Assembly (NCBI GenBank): GCA_037975125.1
Contig: JAJQOW010000022.1
Coordinates: forward strand, 1,181,001-1,245,000
Direction: 5' to 3'
DNA from: Latrodectus hesperus
Taxonomy: Eukaryota; Arthropoda; Arachnida; Araneae; Theridiidae
Length of the DNA stretch: 64,000 bases
The first letter of the stretch is position 1, and every line of letters begins with the position of its first letter. This document shows positions 23,301 through 35,929 of this stretch, piece after piece. Both the position numbers and the translations under genes were made by a program. The notes beneath the pieces were generated by a model. The model worked only from the letters and a program-made list of their open reading frames with translations. It did not search any database and was not told the origin of the DNA.

Positions 23301-23500
23301 ATTTTGTGATAATTCATTTTGATGCATCCACCCAATAAAAAACACTTAAACATTATCATCTGCAGAGAAACAAATATTTTGGAACGCTTTCTTTGCGAGT
23401 AATTTTTTTCAAGGATATTTACATTTGTTCCTAAAATATAACAATAAATACTACTTCATAACAATGAAAATTAAAAATGAAAAATAATATATTCAAAACT

Positions 23501-23809
23501 TTTTTTTCCAATGGCGGGCACAAGAGGGTTGAACCCTATGCCACAACAAGGCCAGAGACTGCTACTCATGTGTCGTTTCCCAGCGAGCACCTGTGAACCA
23601 AGTCACGGAGGCGAGTAGTATTACCCGCGCCATACCACCACAAACCCGTTTATAGGGCGGGCCACATTCATACAACATCACAGAAGAAAGGACCGAGAAA
23701 CACAGAGAGAACAGAGAAGGAAAGAACCATCTATCCCCGAACCAGGATTCGAACCCGGGACCAACAGCTCAGGAGTCAGGAACGCTAACCACTCAGCCAA
23801 TCGGTCGGC
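23501..23809 (-). mobile_element. SINE A (poly-A tail) with 12 bp target-site duplication
   Basis: In - orientation the head is GCCGACCGATTGGCTGAGTG (A box) with CGGGTTCGAATCCTGG (B box). The body includes CCCTATAAACGGG-like sequence, and the end is GTGCCCGCCATTGGA plus an A run. The flanks ATATTCAAAACT at 23489-23500 and 23810-23821 are a perfect 12 bp duplication, which fixes both ends. Confidence 0.92.
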
Positions 23810-23944
23810 ATATTCAAAACTAATACAATATAAATTCATGCTTTTTTGCATTTTATTGATTAACTTAATTTCTGTTTCACGTGTGAAATTAAATACCTAA
23901 AAGCAAAATTTAACTAGTTATTTTAAGGAAATACCACTTTTCTT

Positions 23945-24340
23945 CAGTATCTGGAAACAAAAAAAGAGTCCCTCTCAACGAAACTTCCTCTTTTACTTTG
24001 ATAAAATAGTTAGAGGGAATGATGGAAAAAAAATCTCAATTGGAATGTTCTTTCCAAAAAGCAATAACCGCTTCCGGAAGAGATAAGAAGTCTATTTTTG
24101 TTATGTCATACATCAGAAATGGTTGTCATAGTCAATTCTTTCCTCGTATTTCCAGCCATATTTTTCTGGAAAAAAAAATCCGGAAAAAGTACATAATTTC
24201 GCGCCACTGAGTTATGAGAATCGATAGACGGACGCATCCGGAGAAAACCGGACGAATTATAGGCTCTGTGATTACGGCTTGCCGAGAGAAAAATGTTGGC
24301 GGAAAATCGCCAAGATACTGTTTAATTTGAAGAACGTTAA
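23945..24340 (+). repeat. GC-rich conserved block of unknown function, copy 2
   Basis: Counterpart of 13640-14010 in the same orientation. The best shared block is ATTACGGCTTGCCGAGAGAA followed by AAATGTT..CGGAAA, at about 24272-24312. The short frame at 24019-24210 is not convincing as a gene. Confidence 0.6.
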
Positions 24341-24934
24341 GTCTTTCTTCTGCAATTATTCGACGGAAGGTGACAGTTTTCGCTAAATATTGAAAATTTT
24401 GTGTTTTAATCTTGTTTTATGTGACACAAATGATGAAATCTTTGTGAATTTCAGTAATTAGCAATTTTTATTATCTGGCACATTTTTTTAGAAAAAAAAT
24501 TAATTTAAAAAGCAGTTTGTTCTTAAAAAGGACTGCAGGCATATAGAGGGATTTTATTAATGGAAACATGCCAACCATTTGTCGAAAATGTATATTATTA
24601 TTCATAAATAATTTTAATAAAAAAGAATGCTAAATGAAAAAAATATTCAAATAAATAATCATTTCTTTTTTGTGTATTTCTCACAAAGATAATAATTTTA
24701 AACTTAATTTTTTTTAAACCATGGAAAGTCTTTTAAGTGAAAACGTTATGTGTGTTGTTGTTATTTTATAATCAAAGTTTTTCTTTAATTATAAAATAAC
24801 AACAAAAGTTTCAAAAATTCATTTTGTCTGAAAGTTCTTAACAGATTTGACATGTTAAATTTATTTGTTAAACATTCATAAGTTTAACAGTTTAATAAGT
24901 GCCATGCATAATGTATATAAGGAGAAGAAAATAT
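24341..24934. other. AT-rich spacer with one hairpin
   Basis: No gene. A perfect 16 bp inverted repeat, GTTGTTATTTTATAAT, at 24757-24772 and 24788-24803 with a 15-base loop. Confidence 0.55.
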
Positions 24935-25049
24935 TGAATTGTCCGGAAAGTTCACGCCGATTTTTAAGGAAAATTGAAACGCAGTTCACTTAAATTTCGG
25001 TATATATTTATTAAGTTATATAGATACCATCCTGTGTACCCCAATTTTT

Positions 25050-26315
25050 TTCCTATTATTCGTGCAACTTTAGAAATCCCTCCTTCAAAAACTTCTCAGG
25101 TTTTTCAGCAAAAAATTTATCTAAATGAATTTTCATCTCAACCAAAGATTTGAAAATTTTCCCATTAAGGGAATTTTGTAATGATCGGAAAAAGTGGAAA
25201 TCCGAAGACAAATACGATGTGGATGGGGTAAAATATCCAAAAACCAAACTTCAACAATTTTTATCGAGTTGTCAATGACACATGAAGTCGAACATTGTCC
25301 TGATGAAATTTGACGCCATTCTGATTCGCTATTTCTGGACGTTTTTGTTTGATTGCTGTCTTCAATTTATCTAATTGAGAGAAATAGTTTTCCGAATTTA
25401 TTGTTTCATTATTTGGTAAAAGCACATGAAGGATTACTTCAATCCCACCAGACACCATGTTCATTACCTTCTTTGAATGAATAACTGCTTTTTGGGAAAT
25501 TAAAGGGGGTTCATCAAGCTTATTCCCAAGACCTTTTATGCTGAATGATTTTATAAATAATCCACATGAAGGATTACTTCAATCCCACCAGACACCATGT
25601 TCATTACCTTCTTTGAATGAATAACTGCTTTTTGGGAAATTAAAGGGGTTCATCAAGCTTATTCCCAAGACCTTTTATGCTGAATGATTTTATAAATAAT
25701 CCACATGAAGGATTACTTCAATCCCACCAGACACCATGTTCATTACCTTCTTTGAATGAATAACTGCTTTTTGGGAAATTAAAGGGGGTTCATCAAGCTT
25801 ATTCCCAAGACCTTTTATGCTGAATGGTTTTATAAATAATCCATTTTTCATCCTCCAGCAGTTGCTTCAGAAATGGTGTCTCCTCATTGCGTTAGTAAAG
25901 CAAGCTGCAAATGGAGATACGATCCAACAGACTTTTCTCCGTTAAATCATGCGAACTCATGCATCAAGTCGGTTTACGTAGCGAAACTTCACAGTATTGG
26001 TGTAGAAGTTCGATTTTGATTTATTTCGCAAGCCTGATAACTGACGCAAAGTTGAGCGTGTTTTATTCTCGATTTCTGTCCTAATGAGATCGTCGTCTGT
26101 GGTAGACGGTCTACCCAGTCATTTTGGATCTTCAAGGTCAAAATTTCTAGCTTTAAATCTAGCAAACCATTTCCGCACAGTTCTTTCAGCTACAGCATAT
26201 TTGTTAAAATATGCGCAAATCTTATTTGTTGCTGTGTGGGGCCTTTTTACCCTTTCAGAAAAAGAATAGCCTTAAATGCCTGTAATGCACTTTATTTGCT
26301 GCCATATTCTAAAAC
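25050..26315 (-). pseudogene. Mariner transposase pseudogene (SETMAR/Mos1-like layout)
   Basis: From the N-terminal side: MAANKVHYRH (about 26303), then after a frameshift RTVRKWFARFKARNFDLEDP and LGRPSTTDDDLI, the DNA-binding region (26190-26070). Next come KAVIHSKK-like sequence, IEVILHVLLPNNETINSENY, KRPEIANQNGVKFHQDN with the second catalytic aspartate, then DFHFFRSLQNSLNGKIFKSL, where the YSPDLAPSDYHLF-type third aspartate region would be (25210-25060). Many stops and frame changes. Enzymes of this family use a DD34D triad to move the element; this copy cannot. Confidence 0.85.
25423..25841. repeat. Three tandem copies of a 139-140 bp segment inside the mariner pseudogene
   Basis: Copies start at 25423, 25563 and 25702, each beginning CACATGAAGGATTACTTCAA. 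They are almost identical: one G missing in copy 2, ATGATTTT versus ATGGTTTT in copy 3. The segment is part of the transposase frame, so the event came after insertion or in a dead copy. Confidence 0.95.
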
Positions 26316-26367
26316 GCATAAAATTGATAAAAATTAATGAATCGTAACTAATTTTTTTTTCCAAATA

Positions 26368-26510
26368 CAATGGGTGATCGGTTAACGTATAGTTCGGACC
26401 GCGAATAAATCAGACAATGAACACATATTCCGATAACATATTTGGAACACAGATTCGAATTTAGGTTTCTTCTCACGCTAACCACCGAGAATCGGCATGA
26501 GCTTTTTGTA
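26368..26510. repeat. Pogo-like terminal fragment
   Basis: Begins TA then CAATGGGTGATCGGTTAAC and shares CAGACAATGAACACATATTC with the right end of the element at 16986-18083 (there CAGACAACGAACACATATTC in reverse). Only one terminus is present. Confidence 0.6.
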
Positions 26511-26681
26511 CAACTCAATACTATGTAGAATTAGTTTTTTATTATTAATTTAATCATATTTTAATATTTGATGTATCATTTATTTTGTACTCGACGGCTA
26601 ATTTAGTCATTATTTACTGCTTATAGAAAATTTTAAATCATTACCCACATCTAAACCCGAGTTGGGATTTGAAATAACTAT

Positions 26682-26989
26682 ATTTTTTTCCAATGGCGGG
26701 CACAAGAGGGTTGAACCCTATGCCACAACAAGGCCAGAGACTGCTACTCATTTATCGTTACCCAGCGGGCACCTGTGAAACAAATCATGGAGGCGAGTAG
26801 CGTTACCCGCGCCATACCACCACTAACCCGTTATAGGGTGGGCCACATTCATACATCATCACAGAAGAAAGGACAGAGAAGCACAGAGAGCACAGAGAAG
26901 GAAAGAAACATCCATGCTCGAACCGGGATTCGAACCCGGAACCCACAGCTCAGGAGTCAGGAACGCTAACCATTCAGCCACCGGTCTGC
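26682..26989 (-). mobile_element. SINE A (poly-A tail)
   Basis: Same head, body and GTGCCCGCCATTGGA end as 23501-23809. B box CGGGTTCGAATCCCGG is intact. The sequence beyond its head (26990-27165) also matches, inverted, the flank of the SINE at 33971. Confidence 0.88.
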
Positions 26990-27165
26990 TAATAAATAAA
27001 TATTGTAAAATAGAGTTTTGCAAAGAATAAATTAATTTAAATCTAAAAGAAAGTCTATAAGAAAAACATAAAACAATACTTTTTAAATTTTTGGAAAGTA
27101 ATAATGTAATGTTAAATAAATGGACAGAGTTTATTAAAAAATGAGATTTACGCACAGATAAATTG
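26990..27165 (-). repeat. Duplicated SINE flank, inverted partner of 33787-33970
   Basis: The reverse complement begins AATTTCAATTTATCTGTGCG, contains TTTAATAAACTCTGTCCA and AGACTTTCTTTTAGA, and ends ATTTATTAG at the SINE head. It matches 33787-33970 with small differences. Confidence 0.85.
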
Positions 27166-27318
27166 AAATTTCAACATGACATTTTAAAGTTAAAATTTTC
27201 ATGAATAATGTGTTGCAGATTTGAAAAATATCATAAAACGGAAATTAAATTATTCCAAATCAAACGAGGAAGTTTGAAATCCGTCAGTCAAAGATGTGTG
27301 GAATTTCTATGTATAATA

Positions 27319-27618
27319 TTTTTTTTCCAACGGCGGGCACATGAGGGTTGAACCCTATACCACAACAAGACCAGAAACTGCTACTCATTTGTCGTTACCC
27401 AGCGGGCACCTGTGAAACAAATCACGGAGGCGAGTATCGTTACCCGCGCCATACCACCACAAACCCGTTTATAAGGAGGGCCACATTCATACAACAACAC
27501 AAAAGAAAGGACAGAGAAAACAGATAAGGAAAGAAAAATCCATGCCCGAACCGGGATTCGAACCCGGGACCCACAGTTCAGGAGTCAGGAACACTAACCA
27601 CTCAGCCAATCGGTCGGC
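27319..27618 (-). mobile_element. SINE A (poly-A tail)
   Basis: Head GCCGACCGATTGGCTGAGTG, B box GGGTTCGAATCCCGG, end GTGCCCGCCGTTGGA plus A run. No clean target duplication seen. Confidence 0.88.
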
Positions 27619-29440
27619 GAAATTATTATATAAATAGCTGAAAAATTAAAGTGCTACCTATTCACTTGTCTACATGATAAATATACACAAAAATGACATA
27701 TCAAGTTATCAATGAAAATATGATATTGAGTAGATAATTTAGAAAATATGAGATTATTTTTCCTAATTTAAATTATATTATACGACATACATTGCCTCTA
27801 AGAAATTTCTGCTGAAAACTTTTGCTTGCAAAAAAAAACATTTTATTAAGAAAAATTTCCTATATAAAAATATTACGAAAAATATTAAATTACCCATATG
27901 ATAGGAGATGCAAAAAATAATTTATAATTTGCATATTTCAATTTATAATTTGTATATTTCAAGATAATTCTTACACTATTCAAAAAGGATAATATAATCA
28001 TAATTAACAATCATTGGAATATGTTTCGAAAGAAAAGGGAAGATTATTTATTAATATGAAACATTAATTGATAAAGGAAACGTTATTTATTAATGTGAAG
28101 CATTCATGAATTTAATATCTCTATCTTTCTAGAGTCAATGATGTTCAAGAAATAATTTAGGTCAAAAGATTATTCTTAATAATATACTTAATCATATGTA
28201 CCTGACAGCTTTCTCTTCTTTTAGTATACATAATTACCTGCACAATTAATGACTGTCTCAGTGTTTCAATGCTTCCTCTGAAACACAAAACTTAATTAAT
28301 AAAATCCATTATTTAATCTTTCTGATTTGTAAATACGCTCATACGAGTCAAACCGTTGCCAATCCGAAGTCATAGATCTCCGTAATTGTCTACAAAACTA
28401 ATCATTTTGTAATTTGACGGAGCAATATCTAATTTAATAGTTTAGCGAACGACACAAGGCCTTAATACAGTTCATTTATCGTGTTTCCTTCAAAAATTAT
28501 AAATTGACTTCCAAATATTGACTTGAGTTGAGATGTTTAATCACGGTTGCTGCAGTTCAGTTTCAGCTTCAATCGCAACTCTCCCACGGTAAGAAATTTA
28601 GAGAAGTAAATTACTCACATTTTGTTAAATGCTGTATCACACCATTAATGGTGAATTCTCTGAATGGGAATATGTCTATTAAAAGATGATGGGGAATTAT
28701 TTAGGATATTCATTACTATCGATTCGCTGTACAATGAGTTAACATTATTTTGATGAATGATTTCTTCGATGAAAGCAAATCTTCCTATTATTGTTAATGT
28801 AATATAAATATAAATTACCACGGCATTCAAATCTCTAATTATTTGGTTTCCCAATAAATTATCTCGAAAATAATGTTAAAATTCAATAAAAATATTTAAA
28901 TTAAAGTTAGTAAATTAAAGTAAAGTTAAAATAAATAATCTCAGTTTTTATGATTTCTTATAGAAAATTTCTGTCACGCGTTAAATACTAATAATCTCAG
29001 TTATATTAATCGTAATCTAATTAATTATTGCTAGTAATTATTCATTTTTAATTATAATATACACTTTTTAACTATAGTAAATACATAAAGAATTCTGATT
29101 TATTTTTAAATAAAAATTTTTAAGACATTGTGTAAATTCTTAGAAAGAAATAGAAAAAATCTACTTCACATTAATAATCTAGCCTTTAACAAACTAACGT
29201 AATTTACACTTCACATTAAGCAATAGTAACACTTATAATTTTTATAGGATTACATATTTAAATCATTAAATGAAACCTTATTATAATAATATGACAATTG
29301 AAATTTTTCCAAAGTTTTCAACATTTAAATTTGTACATTTTATGATTTAAAATTATATAAATAATTTTAAAAATATTATTAAAGTTTCTGGTGTCACATA
29401 CTGTCTTGCAAATGTACCAGATTTCGTTGCACAAATATAA
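27619..29440. other. AT-rich intron spacer
   Basis: No gene. A short direct repeat, ATTTATAATTTG.ATATTTCA, at about 27920-27962. The region 28200-28600 is slightly less AT-rich but shows nothing recognisable. Confidence 0.5.
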
Positions 29441-29510
29441 GAAACTGAAAAATCTTTTTTTTCTTTATTAACCTTTAAGGTTAATAAAGAAAAAAAGACT
29501 TTTCAATTTC
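29441..29510. repeat. Near-perfect palindrome, arms of about 35 bp
   Basis: The sequence from GAAACTGAAAAATC is mirrored on the other strand by the sequence ending GACTTTTCAATTTC, centred on CCTTTAAGG near 29476. Only about three differences between arms and almost no loop. Confidence 0.88.
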
Positions 29511-29663
29511 TTTTTGCTTTAAACAAAATTATTAAATACTTTAAAAAAGGTATATATTCCTTGTAACAATATACATATATATATATAGATAGATAGATTA
29601 GATATTTTTTAAACAACATAATATACAGAACACACCAATTGCATCCAACAGCACGTTTTAAAT

Positions 29664-30462
29664 CATAGGTTCCCAAATTGGTCCAGGTGGTCTCCCAGGG
29701 GTCCATAGAAGAGCACACGGCGATCTATATAGATGTGAAAAGAAAACAGGGCTTCATAAGTTGTAAGTGGGGGTTCACGAAACATTTTCTGGTTTTCAGA
29801 ATAAAGAACAAACATGTTGGCTTGGATTTACCTATCAACATACGCAGGTAATATCATTCACTAGGTAGGTACTCAAAAATATTCGAGATTCAGTTCAAAC
29901 ACAGAATTGACTAGAACAGTAGGTAATAGTACAAATGTACAACACACGTCGAGACTTGCAAAGTGCCGCCCACTCGTGCGAGATGCTTGTTTAGACCTGC
30001 AAAGGGATGAAATGCGACTCCAAGAACAAAACGTTACTCATTTGTTTCTGGGATTTTAAACTTAAAAGTGTGACTGAGTGAATCGATGTCAGTGTTTGCA
30101 GTGCCGGAAAAAATAAGTATCTGCCTATTTGTTATCCATATTTTTATTGTATATGGTAATTTATATCAGTCATATTATATTTGTTTTACTACTTGAGTGT
30201 AGTAGGTAGTTATGTAGTAAAAATTATATAAATACTATAGATTATTCTAAACTTCTATAAAAAAGAACAAAAAAGCCATGGAAGATTAAACTTTAGGTAC
30301 TTAGGTACTTTATTGTTTAAGTAGATTTTGTTAGTATCTAGATACTTTTCGTTAGCAGCTTTTACTTACTAGATACTTTTTGTTTTCGCTAGACCACCGT
30401 CTACCCAAAATATTTAAACTTTGAAAGTGGTCCACGAGAAAAAAAAAGTTTGGTAACCCATG
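29664..30462. mobile_element. Non-autonomous hAT-like element, 799 bp, with 8 bp target-site duplication
   Basis: Flanked by TTTTAAAT at 29656-29663 and 30463-30470. The left end CATAGGTTCCCAAATTGGTC and the reverse complement of the right end, CATGGGTTACCAAACTTTTT, are typical hAT-type inverted termini, and an 8 bp duplication is the hAT hallmark. No transposase frame. It must have moved with enzyme from elsewhere. Confidence 0.85.
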
Positions 30463-30470
30463 TTTTAAAT

Positions 30471-30880
30471 CCTTGAACACCCACTTAAAGTTGACATGTG
30501 TAAGAGCGTTATTGATTCCATCTCCTCAACAAAGTAGAAGGTGGAAGAGGACACGCGGAAAACTGTTTGCTAAATCGAGCCATTGGAGATTCCAAGATAA
30601 CGGAGACAGAGACATAACGCCCCCGCTCCATCAAAGTGACGGCTCGCCCAAGGACTCGGAGGCTCTGTCGGGAACAACCTTGATGATGGATCACCCGTAA
30701 GAAGACCTCTTAATTTCGAACGTCCGTGTTCTGGGGCCCATCCTTTCCCACCCCTTCCACTGCGGAGGATGGTTTGGACAGCAAAACCTCAGATTTAACA
30801 AAGATCCCCTGTAAGGAGTGTCAAAGTGAGGGAGAGATGTTTTTATCCTTGGGAGCTGGGTCCGCCACAAATAGAGTCAT
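30471..30880. other. GC-rich noncoding island
   Basis: Clearly more GC-rich than its surroundings, for example GTGTTCTGGGGCCCATCCTT and GGAGCTGGGTCCGCCAC. Two overlapping short frames on opposite strands show no family. No second copy seen in this window. Candidate conserved noncoding element or old repeat. Confidence 0.4.
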
Positions 30881-31024
30881 TTACTTTTATTGAACGATAT
30901 TTTGTTCTGACGGAATAAAATTTTTTTTAATTATTTGGACAAATTAGATATTTAAGATTTTTATTCTAAAATTATAATGGCCTTAATAGTAAGAGAGTTA
31001 TTGAGCCGTTTTCTTTATTTGGAA

Positions 31025-31170
31025 TTCGTCATATTAGATTATTATTAGATAATTATTAGTAATCTATAATTATTAGATAATTCTTAGTAATAATTATTAT
31101 TATTAGATAATTATTAGTAATAATTATTATTATTAGATAATTATTTATAATAATTATTATTAGATAAATA
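31025..31170. repeat. Low-complexity TTATTAGATAAT repeats
   Basis: Imperfect tandem units of ATTATTAGATAATTATTAGT type. Confidence 0.8.
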
Positions 31171-31171
31171 T

Positions 31172-31440
31172 TTGTTGTTTGTTGTTGCTTACTAATGACA
31201 CACTTGGACAAGCCAAGCTCACTATACTAAGCGAATTAAGTCGATTGGGAGCGTCTCTCGTTTTAATCAGAGCACCATGTTGGTGAAAGTACGACTTTGT
31301 TCTACACACTTGCCATAGGAACCCGTTTATAGGGTAGGCAAACATTCACACCTCATTCATACAAGGAATGAACAAAGACAGTATAGATAGAGAGAGAAAC
31401 TACATCCATGCCCGAACCGGGATTCGAACCCACGACTCAT
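31172..31440 (-). mobile_element. SINE B with tail t1, head truncated
   Basis: In - orientation it keeps the B box (GGGTTCGAATCCCGGTTCGG), the body with CCCTATAAACGGGTTCCTAT, and the t1 tail (TTTCACCAACATGGTGCTCT, GAGACGCTCCCAATCGACTT, CCAAGTGTGTCATTAG) ending in CAACAACAAACAACAA. The A-box side is lost at 31440. Confidence 0.8.
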
Positions 31441-32319
<879 letters not shown>

Positions 32320-32392
32320 TATTTTTACTGTATCACATTCGATGATAGTACAACAATTTTAATTTATAAACTATTGGGAAAATATTTCTAAT

Positions 32393-32673
32393 GTTGTTGT
32401 TGTCGTGTGCCAACTAGTCTGGCAATTAGGGGTCCGCTGCTCCAATTTTTCAACTGAACCATATTTAGGTGTGGAGTCCGACTTCCTCAGTACACACATG
32501 CCATAGAGACCCCGCTTATAGGATAGGCAACCATTCACTCCACATTCATACAATTAAAGGACAAAGACAGGATAGATAGAGGGAGAAAGTACATCCATGC
32601 TCGAACCGGGATTCGAACTCAGAGCCTCCTTATCCGCAGTCAGGCACGCTGACCACTAGACAAGTTGGGCGGC
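32393..32673 (-). mobile_element. SINE B with tail t2
   Basis: Head GCCGCCCAACTTGTCTAGTG and the B body are as in the 36517 copy, but the 3' end is different: GAGGAAGTCGGACTCCACAC, GCAGCGGACCCCTAATTGCC, then GGCACACGACAACAACAACA. Confidence 0.88.
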
Positions 32674-33786
32674 AAATATTAATAATAATTATTAATAATA
32701 TAATAATATTTTATACTTATTAGATTCATTTCATTGCATAATTTATAGATAAAAATTTCGATTATTTATAGAAATGAAATATTTATTAACAGTCATTAGT
32801 TTCTTAGCCTATAATTGTCTTATTTTTAAAAAAAAGAAAAAAAGTGATATATTCAGAAAATTATTGAAGATCAGACTAATAGTAAATGTAGTCATCAACA
32901 GCTTCTGCATTCATATTTAAGAGTTTATGTTTATATTATTTAAATAAATCTACAAATTTATATCGAATATATATTGAGTATTTCTATTGAATAAATATTT
33001 TTGACATATTTCAATCATGTTAAAGATATTAGTAAATTAAAAAAATTAAGATTTTTTATTTCTATTTCAAAGAAACATGTGTATTATTATTTTTATTAAT
33101 TCTTTTGGTCCTGCATTATTTCAAACATATGTAATACATTTTTTAAAAATATTTCGAAATTAAGAGCTTATAAAATAACATTTTTAAAAAAGTAAATGCA
33201 GAATAGTTTAATTTTTTATGCATGATTTTTTTAAAAGATTTTCTACTAAAATATATTTCAAAATAAAGTAGTTATTACTTTTTCTAAAAAATTCAAAATG
33301 AATTCATTCAGAGTTTTTAAAACTGTTTTTCATTTAAAAAATGCAATTATTTAAAAAATTATAATAAACTTTCAATTTTAAAAATAACATAATTATGTCA
33401 AGGAATTTTTATTTAATAAACTCGAGAGTGTGTTCTTCATATTTTTTTTTTAACATTTCTATAAGTAAAACTGATTTAATAATTTTTAGAGATTAGTTTG
33501 ATTATTCTTAAAGATTAGACACAAGAACGTTGGATTTTTTTTATTATTTTTATATATTAATCAATGTTCTAAATTACTGTACATGGATAAGGGGACCAAT
33601 TTTTATCAATGTATATATTTAGCAAAGTATTTCGTTCTCAAATTTTATTTACTTCAAAATCTGCTATGTGAGGTATTGTCATAAAATTTTCGTCAATATC
33701 ATTATCGTTATTTATAATTGGAAATATAGGTACAAGTATTTTTTTTCCAAATTATACATGTAAATAAATTTCAAACTTAGAATAAA
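32674..33786. other. AT-rich intron spacer
   Basis: No gene or repeat family recognised. Confidence 0.5.
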
Positions 33787-33970
33787 ATTTCAATTTATCT
33801 GTGCGTAAATCTCATTTTTTTAATAAACTCTGTCCATTTTTTTAACATTACATTATTACTTTCCATAAATCATCAAAAGTATTTTCTTACATTTTTCTTA
33901 TAGACTTTCTTTTAGACATAAAATCAAATTATTCTTTGCAAAACTCTATTTTACAATATTCATTTATTAG
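33787..33970 (+). repeat. Duplicated SINE flank, inverted partner of 26990-27165
   Basis: Begins ATTTCAATTTATCTGTGCGT and runs to ATTTATTAG directly before a SINE A head. See 26990-27165. Confidence 0.85.
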
Positions 33971-34275
33971 CCGCACGATGGCTGAGTCGTTAGCGTTCCT
34001 GACTCCTGAGCTGTTGGTCCCGGGTTCGGATCCCGGTTCGGGCATGGATGTTTCTTTCCATATCAGTACTCTCTGTGTTTCTCTATCCTTTCTTCCGTGA
34101 TGTTGTATGAATGTTGTCCACCCTATAAACGGGTTTGTGGTGGTATGGCGCGGGTAACGGTACTCGCTTCCGTTATTTGGTTCACAGGTGCCCGCTGGGT
34201 AACGACAAATGAGTAGCAGTTTCTGGCCTTGTTGTGGCATAGGGTTCAACCCTCATGTGCCGCCGTTGGAAAAAA
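33971..34275 (+). mobile_element. SINE A (poly-A tail) with 13 bp target-site duplication
   Basis: Head CCGCACGATGGCTGAGTCGT, B box GGGTTCGGATCCCGG, body CCCTATAAACGGGTTTGTGG, end GTGCCGCCGTTGGA plus A run. The flanks ATTCATTTATTAG at 33958-33970 and 34276-34288 are identical. Confidence 0.93.
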
Positions 34276-34288
34276 ATTCATTTATTAG

Positions 34289-35918
34289 CACGATTAACTG
34301 AGTTTTATCAGAGGAATGTTTTTATAATACATTCTTTTGATATCAACAATGTTTGTAGTGTTCAAAAATTCTGGTTATCCATATTCGAGAGGATATTCTT
34401 CTCTCACTCTTTGCATGATCTTAATGTATCGTAATGTTTCGATAAAATAGTAGGTGTACCTTTGTAATAATCATTATTTACAATATTCTTTCCCTGGAAA
34501 AAGTACGGAATTCGAGAATTTAGAAAACAACATTAACAAAATTTAATTTCCGCATTTGGAATGGTAATTTCATTCTTTTCGGGGGTATTCTTCTTTGGAC
34601 ACAGAAATCTAATTTTATAGTTAATGCAAATTTCCCATCCAAGCTTTTTACGCTGTGGCGATTGGAATCATACCTCCTGAATTCAACCCACTCGGAACTA
34701 ATGCGAAACCTATAAAACAACCCTGGAACCGCAATCCCTAATTAACCCCCAAATTGATGAATCCGAAAGATTCAGTGCCTAATGGATATACCTAATTAAC
34801 CGAGCATTAGCCCTTAACACCAAAGAAACCTTACCTCCACTGATAATGGACTCGTTTTGATCAATAACTTCGAACCTTTTTCTTCCCAAAGTTCCAAAGA
34901 AATCAGTTAATTGGCTATTGATAAGACTCGGAAACGCACTGAATAACAAAAGAAAAGACGCCGCAACTTTTCTTTTGTTGCGTTTTGCTTGGCGCAACGA
35001 TAAAAGCCGTTCCCAACGTTATCGCCATTCCAGAGTTGGCTTTGGCTGATTTTTATTTTGAATGCGCCAAACTCATTTTTCATACACGGGATTCTGCGTC
35101 TGTAGCGGACAACTGCTTTGGACCGCGACGGATAGAAAAGACTCTCTAATTGCACGGAAATTGTCGTTAACAAATGCTATGTGCCAAGTGAATCATTGTA
35201 AATCGAAAATCCATTTCTGGAGCTCAAGATTTTACCATTTTGCTTCGTTTTTCGTGAAGAATTAAGAAAAAGATTCGACTTGGACTCACATTGATAAAAT
35301 GTAGGCAATAATCGAAATTAAAATATCACCATTTTTGTAATTAACATATTAGTCTTCAATTTATAGCCATTAATTTATATTCCCTGTTATATTTTATATG
35401 CAATCTCTCTCGTTTCATTAATAATTATTTTTTTAAACTTTAAGTTATTGATAATGTAGGAATTAGTAATATGATTTAGAAATATAAAATTATAGTTGAT
35501 CACATTAATCCATGAATGCCAAATGGTTTTTCTTTTTAAAATTTTTGCTATATGATCAATAAAATGATTTCACTGGAATGACTGGTTAAGTAATAGTTCA
35601 TTATTATATTTTCTAAATTACATGCTTATGTACAATATTTCATTGTAGTACATATAAACACAAAAAATGTGATGCATCAAATATGATAATTCAGTTCTGC
35701 TTAATTCATAAGCGAATTTTAAATTTATTCACTTGTTGTAAGAAAATAAAAATTAGAATATATACGCTTTATTCTAATTATGTTATTTATTGACATATAT
35801 AGAATAAAACTAAACTGCCAAGCGTGTCAAATACATTTTTGGGGCTAATTTAAAAAAGTAAATATCTAAAATCTCTAACTGGAATAATGGCACCTAATAG
35901 ATGAAAATATTAATGCTT
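34289..35918. other. Intron spacer holding a GC-richer island (about 34500-35270)
   Basis: The island contains GGCGCAACGATAAAAGCCGT and TAACCCCCAAATTGATGAAT. Several overlapping short frames on both strands, none with a recognised product and no splice pattern linking them to the adhesion gene. Possibly conserved noncoding sequence. The rest is AT-rich with nothing seen. Confidence 0.4.
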
Positions 35919-35929
35919 ACAATTATTCA

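Larger units (their letters stand above)
24935..26320 (-). mobile_element. Mariner-family transposon remnant with internal triplication
   Basis: The left end GAATTGTCCGGAAAGTTCAC looks like a mariner-type terminus. I could not find its inverted partner on the right, so that end is probably lost. The interior is a decayed transposase with a 139-140 bp segment present three times. Confidence 0.75.

Noticed and set aside
23501..23809. tRNA gene candidates from A and B boxes in SINE heads
   Set aside because: Only box-like promoter elements and T arms are kept. Acceptor stems do not pair, and the units carry target duplications of retroposons.
33929..34249. 106-codon - strand frame (similar ones at 26775, 35939 and 50914)
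   Set aside because: Runs through SINE A copies and their flanks. No conserved protein.
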